Shown: piece after piece, positions 58,350 to 64,000 of the stretch | Numbering within the stretch: position 1 is the first letter of the stretch | How the letters are laid out: the number at the start of each line of letters is the position of its first letter | From: Branchiostoma floridae | Lineage: Eukaryota > Chordata > Leptocardii > Amphioxiformes > Branchiostomatidae | Direction: 5' to 3' | Assembly (NCBI RefSeq): GCF_000003815.2 | Contig: NC_049997.1 | Span: 13,587,567-13,651,566, forward strand | DNA length: 64,000 bases | Notes under the pieces: model-generated | The model's input: the letters and a program-made list of their open reading frames with translations, nothing else | Databases searched by the model: none | What the model was told of the DNA's origin: nothing | Position numbers and translations under genes: made by a program

Positions 58350-61300
58350 CCTTCAAGACCTTGACCTTAACTGCACTCATTATTTTTGACCTTCTGCCAC
58401 CGACTTCCACTTTGTAGCTAATTTGTGAGATCAGGAACAACCTGAAATTCTGTAACTGTAAGTTTGTTGGAACCAAAAAATAAATTTGAGCTTCTTTCTT
58501 GTGTATTTTTGAATTAATGCAATGGAAAACAGAGGATAGACTGGATAGCATGTTTGTGGGTTGCATAAGTTGCTTTGACAACGTTAACAAAATTATTATT
58601 GTTTGTACTGGGTAATTTCATTCATTTTTGCAGTAGAAAGGGAAGAATTATAGTTCAGTTGATTAAAATCAAGTTGCATGTACAGTTTACAATGTAGCCA
58701 CATGAAATTTGTTAATTGTTTGCTCAGGAAATTTTTTTCTTGGATAATTTAAAAAAAAGTTTTTGCATGTTTCAGACAAGAAGCAAGCTTCTCACGTGTC
58801 ACATTAACATGTTACGTAAAAGTTGAGCAGAAAAGACTTTGGCAGCTTGAAAATGAAGTTAAATTTCTTTTCAGGCACTTCTCAGATGGCTTTGTGTGGC
58901 TATTCGTGCAACATAATTAGATTTTCTCGCAATTTTACGTGCGGTAGCCGTTTCCATAAACTGTGTTAACCTTGAAAAGCATACGTTTGTACATTTTCCT
59001 CTCATAGGAAATTACTCTTGATACATCCCATGGAGTAATGTGACAGTTTAGTTAATATAAAGTTCTAGAACATCGTAGTCTATTTCTCTCTCTTGTAACC
59101 TTTTGAATTACACAACCTGTTAGAAGTGTGCTTTGTTTTTGGCCATAGCTCTAAGAGGGTTAACAAATTAAATGGGTGGTACTCCTGCATATTATCATTC
59201 TACTTCTGCTTCTAGTGAGAGGGACTGTTGATTTCTTCTAAACCATCTCCCCACTACCAAATTGTAATTTTGATGCCAAATGGCTACCTTAGCAAGCTAA
59301 TGGTTAAGATCCTGCTGTAAAAAGTCGTAAAACAGGTGTGTCATTCATTTCGTTCTTGGTACTTGTGGAATTTGACCGGCAATCGTTTGCCACACCCACC
59401 ACTTACAGCTTTAGAAGTTAAGTCCTCGTAAATCGGCCGATGATAAAAAATTAAGGAGAAGAAAAAAGGTTTATTGGCGTGTGTGTATTTCACCATGACA
59501 CTGTGTACAGCGTTGCCAGGAGTAACTACGAAACAAGGTGAATTCTACTGTGTGCAGGTGTGGTGTGATTTATACTGATTGTAATGAATCTAGTTCTACA
59601 TGATAGAGAATTTGTGATTCCAATGTTCCTTGGTCTCAGTTGACACTTATCATAAAAGCCTCCCCATCTATGTAAAAGCACTTCTAAGACTCTCACCTGA
59701 CGGGAGCAACAGACAATAAGCGGGATAGTGAGTGATTGAGTAATTTCATACCTGGGCTGAAATAATATTCAATATATGGTTGTTCCGGAATGGATGATAA
59801 CTTGGGTTATAACATGAGGTTCTACTTTTATCATGCCTCCATAGAATAATTCAAACCCACTGCAAGTGCACTGAGGGAGCTGCTGTCGATAATTCGAATA
59901 ACGGATTCAGACGTTGGAATTGATATTGTTACAATCTTATGTTAGCAGACGGCAAATTTTCTCAACTGTTGTCGCATTTTGCATTTTGTTTTCTTGGATG
60001 GTAATAAAACATAACAAGGTGTATTTGGTAACACCCTCAGTCAGTGAAGCATAAAGGCAATAATATGTAGTTTTGTCTATAAACTGGAGACAATGCTGAA
60101 TTATATTATTTTTACAACTTAAGTTTATATCTATCTTTGTTTAGATACATGTATTCTGTTCCAGTCTATTTTAGAGGTCACTATCTTCTTGGCCTGCCAA
60201 CCAAATTGCATGTTATAGGAAATATTGTGAGACCACCTTGACATACAATGTGCATGCATTTGTGTGTGTTATAAAAGCATTGCCTGTACAATATCACATT
60301 AGTCCGTCTGTCTCAGTCGAGACACGTATTAAACACTTCCACACACGTGACCATTATGTAAGCTCCTTGACATTCTCTCACTGTCGTTTGGATTGCTTTA
60401 AGTCTTCCGTCCTTCTAAATGCCAACGACAATGGAAGAACTAAATCACCTGCAAAAATTACGTCTTACAAAAAGTCAGCAAATTATCGTGCTCTTTGCCT
60501 AATTTCCCTAAGGAGTAAATCTAAGATGTTATTCACCAACGAAATAGTCAGTTTAATAATTGAGAATAAGTATTGTATGAACTGTCAAGTCCTGTTGACA
60601 AAATGCTGCAACTGTAAATTAGACAAGACTGGGTATTGGATGGTTAGCGACAGGGATAACAATGTCCGCCGAACAACTGTACGTTCAAGTATATGCAAAG
60701 TAGGCACTGATCAATGAGTTCAATGTCCCGTATTGTCTAACGTTGGTGAAAAGAACCTGGAGGTCTTACTTTTAGTCATTCTGCTGCTGGAAAGTTTTTC
60801 CTCATTTTTGGATCGTCAATGATAATTGCAGGTGAGTATGTTTCCTGTAATTGTAGTATGGGGACAATAACGTTCCATACACACCTCAGGTGTTCTAGAC
60901 CAGTCTGTATTTTACGGTATCCTATGGGCTTCTACTTAAGTTATATCTTGCTGGCTTCCATAGAATTATTTGAAATGCGCTTTGCATGAGCTGCTGTGAA
61001 AAATTCACATTGCCAAATTTGAACATTAGAATTGATTGCTTACAATTTCTGAGCAAATAGTCTGTCTACATTTCTATGCTGAAATATTTGTGATTATCAT
61101 GTAGTATAATTCTATGAAGCATTATGAGTATGCTTCTTCCTTTAATAAAACAATACTGCTATCATGATTCTATGGAACATCATCATGGATATGCAATTTT
61201 CGTTAAGTTTGTAATACCAGAATTTTTAGAGATTTGCTCAGGTAATTGATTTGTTAACAAAAGTTGCAAATCTACTACTTAACCTGTCAACAGAACCTGT

Positions 61301-63380
61301 TGTTGCTAGGTTCTAGAAGCTGAAATGTTGTTTTACATGTGTATAAAGTAACATTGAATGATTACAATTAAACTAAATGTAAGTGACTGTATATATACAT
61401 TATGTAAGTGTTGGGGTTGTAACTTAGTTACAAATGAAGTACTGTACAGTATGCTGTTATCTTTTGGGGTGGGGTTCAAATGTATATGTTTGACTTGGCG
61501 TTTTTAACATGACAAAAAATCAGGAAATCTTTCTGAACCATATCCTCCCTCTGATTCCAGTTTGGGCATGTGACAGGTCAAATTGTGACAGAAGGGTTTC
61601 AAGGACATAAGCATTAGATTCAAGGTCATCAATAAAGTAATATTTATTGATTAAATATTGGATGTTTTGCTACACAGACGTAAATTGTCGTTTGTCATCA
61701 GTATACTCCCTTTTTATTGGTGCATTTTCCCAGTCTACATACATGCAAACAGTTGACATGTAAAGCCCATTACATACAAGGGCGTAGAAAACCTTCAACT
61801 GCCCAAAGTTTACAATAGGTGTATTCATGTGTAGTGCAAACTGGTGTCAAAAGTTTGACAGGAAACTGTTTGAAAATGGTCCAGCAAGTTCAATATTTAA
61901 ATGCCAGTCTGTAGACTGTCTGTGGTCTAAAGTCACATACTGTCTAGTATAAACGGAATGTTTTTGGTATACTTATACATGTAGTTTTGAATTTGAGCTT
62001 GAATTTTCTCATTGAACAAAAATGTCTCTATTAGTAAATTTAACAGTTTAAATTGTACCATGTGTGAAACCGTAGAATAGCTTTAAACTCTTTATACCTC
62101 CAAAGATTTGGTAGGTCAATTAAGTTCTTAATCGAGTATTACTGGTCTTATTTTGGTTGAATTGTTAGGAATTTTTTTGAATATATCCGAATGATGTATT
62201 CATTACTATTGCCTTATGATGTACAATTTACCAACTTTACGAAAGAACCACCTGTCCAATATAACGACTTTTTGGTGGTAATTTTTCCCATTGACGCAAG
62301 TGTTACGAATCCTGTCTATATAGAGACCAGATAAGTTCACAGTGCACACCAGAAAATTCTGTTAATAGTCACAGATACATATGTATAGGACCAGAAAAGG
62401 AACCTCTGTAGGCACGACTTTGGACTTTGGCCAACGGAAAATAAAAAAGATCTTTTCTGTTGACAGATTTATACTTCCACTCCAGCCAGGCTTGAGCGAA
62501 AGAAAATGGCTGCAAAGTTAATCATTAAATTGGGCCAAGTTCAGCTTTTGTGACTCGGGCAGTAATGCCATTAACATGAAGACTATGGCCTCCTGTATAG
62601 CAAGAAACTTGGAATGTGCAGTTACAAAAGCTTCTTCTGAGACTCAAGAAATGCTGCATTGTGTTTAAGAAAAGAGGGATTTAAAACCACTTTTAGTCAA
62701 GCTTTTACACTTGATAACAAAAGGAACTGCGGTGAAAAATGAGGGTTTTGCAGAATTTGTGGCCACGGGGGGTGTTTCACAAGTCTAGACTGACCCATTA
62801 TTATAATTATAGTTACAGGTAAAACTTAAACAAGGCGTCAAGATAGTGATGTTTCAGTCCTTTTGTAGTTTTATTTGGATCAACCACGGAAGTCTTTGTC
62901 ATGGTCAAACAATCGCTGCTTCTAACAACTTTTATAACAGGCTGAATAAAATTAAAAGCTGTAAACTGGAACTCTGCGGCCACGGATATCTTGATTCATG
63001 ATTATGAGATAGAAGAGACTGTGATACAAAAGATGTCGAAGTGGCCACCTCTACTAAGGACTTGTCAGGCCATTGCGACCACCTATCCGTATAGACCAGA
63101 TTTAAACAGTCCCCGGAGTGGTCTTCCTTGACAAGGTTTATTGTATACTTTTATTGGAGTCAGCCAATCAACCACACTTCTTTTTTTTTTAGTTTTCTTG
63201 AAAAAAGAAGAGGGTTTCTCTTAACACTTCCCCGACCTCCACCTTCAAAAGTATAATGCTGGGTCAGAGTATTGACCCCCCCTTGACCTACATATAAAGC
63301 AAACACGAAAACTGTTGAGCTCAGCATAGAACAACGACCTCTCTACCGGCCCAGTTACATGTAGGACTCTGGTCTATTTA
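58350..63380. other. Long noncoding stretch
   Basis: AT-rich with scattered ORFs. The longest, 60238-60717, has no early ATG and no domain. A pogo-like remnant (GACCACCTATCCGTATAGACC, trimmed by decay) lies at about 63040-63150. Nothing else is supported. Confidence 0.45.
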
Positions 63381-63610
63381 CTGTGGGGTCTCCATTTTCA
63401 AAGGATCAGCCCTTTATTAGCGAAGAGGACCGGTTTCCGATATCCTTTTCAGAAAATGTCCGTGACTTTCAGTTGGCCACTTCACAACTGAAAGAAGGAT
63501 CTATTTTTGTGCATTGGTCTCTGTTTTCAAAAGTACCCGTCCTCTATTTAGCATGTTTCGGATGTCCTTTTGAAGAAATGTCTGTGACATACAGTGGTCA
63601 GCCCTTGAGA
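63380..63610 (+). repeat. Diverged ~130-bp tandem duplication
   Basis: GGTCTCCATTTTCAAAGGATC at about 63388 and GGTCTCTGTTTTCAAAAGTAC at about 63518 start two related blocks, each containing a TTTCNGATRTCCTTTT-like and a GTCYGTGACWTWCAGT-like motif. Confidence 0.5.
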
Positions 63611-64000
63611 AGGCTATTCTTTACTCTTTCTGTCATTCAAAAGTGGAGTGCGGACTTGACACAAAAAAAGGCACGTGCCAGGCCTTGATTGTAGGACTCC
63701 CGATCTTGAAATATAGCTGTTTTTCCAACTTGCTACAAACAAATTCACAAATCTTGCTTTCATTTTGCATTGCTGGACTAAATTTTCAGCTTTTTTTATC
63801 AAATCTGTTTTTCTTTCATTTTGTTGATAAATCAAAGGAAAATACAGTGACTGAACCATCCATTGGTCTACAACACAAGGAAATACAAAGAGAACTTAAT
63901 AGTAGTACTGCAAATAATTGAATAATATTGATACAATCAAGAACATAATGTGCCCATTTGCCTTGGTGCATCTACAGCCACCCCCCACCCCCGCATTATT

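Noticed and set aside
60238-60717. 159-codon plus-strand ORF
   Set aside because: No ATG in the first two thirds, no domain, and no convincing splice sites.

Overview
The window is invertebrate animal DNA: GT–AG introns, a vertebrate-like splicing-factor gene, many short inverted-repeat transposons, microsatellites and three runs of N (26003-26136, 31604-31899, 49554-49653). The closeness of the splicing factor to the human protein, an NHL-type membrane protein of a kind I associate with amphioxus, and the repeat style suggest a cephalochordate (Branchiostoma). That assignment is inference, not proof.

Layout. 1-4000: intergenic, with a 267-bp inverted-repeat element, a 456-bp miniature LTR retrotransposon (TRIM) that carries tRNA-like boxes in its LTRs, and a decayed tRNA-like sequence. 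About 4030-7899 (+): a five-coding-exon gene for a single-pass membrane protein with an 11-residue tyrosine repeat and a six-bladed NHL propeller. 8000-10400: intergenic, with a SINE and two MITEs; one MITE ends 32 bp past the stop codon of the next gene. 10427-35141 (-): a long gene of at least 19 coding exons for an unnamed protein with a Pro/Glu-rich middle and a C-terminal EF-hand region. Its introns hold many transposons: Harbinger-like, pogo/mariner-like, hAT-like, and a 4.3-kb foldback element built of 51-bp repeats. 35142-41600: intergenic, with a degenerate ~150-bp tandem repeat. 41628-47507 (-): YJU2 (CCDC94), complete in seven coding exons. 47508-64000: mostly intergenic, with LINE remnants, MITEs, a GAGT microsatellite, a terminal-repeat element with iterated ends, and two candidate 5' ends of rightward genes (about 52440 and 58030).

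The three supported genes have no evident shared pathway. YJU2 is a nuclear spliceosome factor, the NHL protein is membrane-bound, and the EF-hand protein is probably an intracellular calcium sensor. Adjacency is not operonic. I translated and checked the exon joins by hand; all phases agree except the first junction of the EF-hand gene, where an exon must be missing, plausibly in the N run at 31604-31899.
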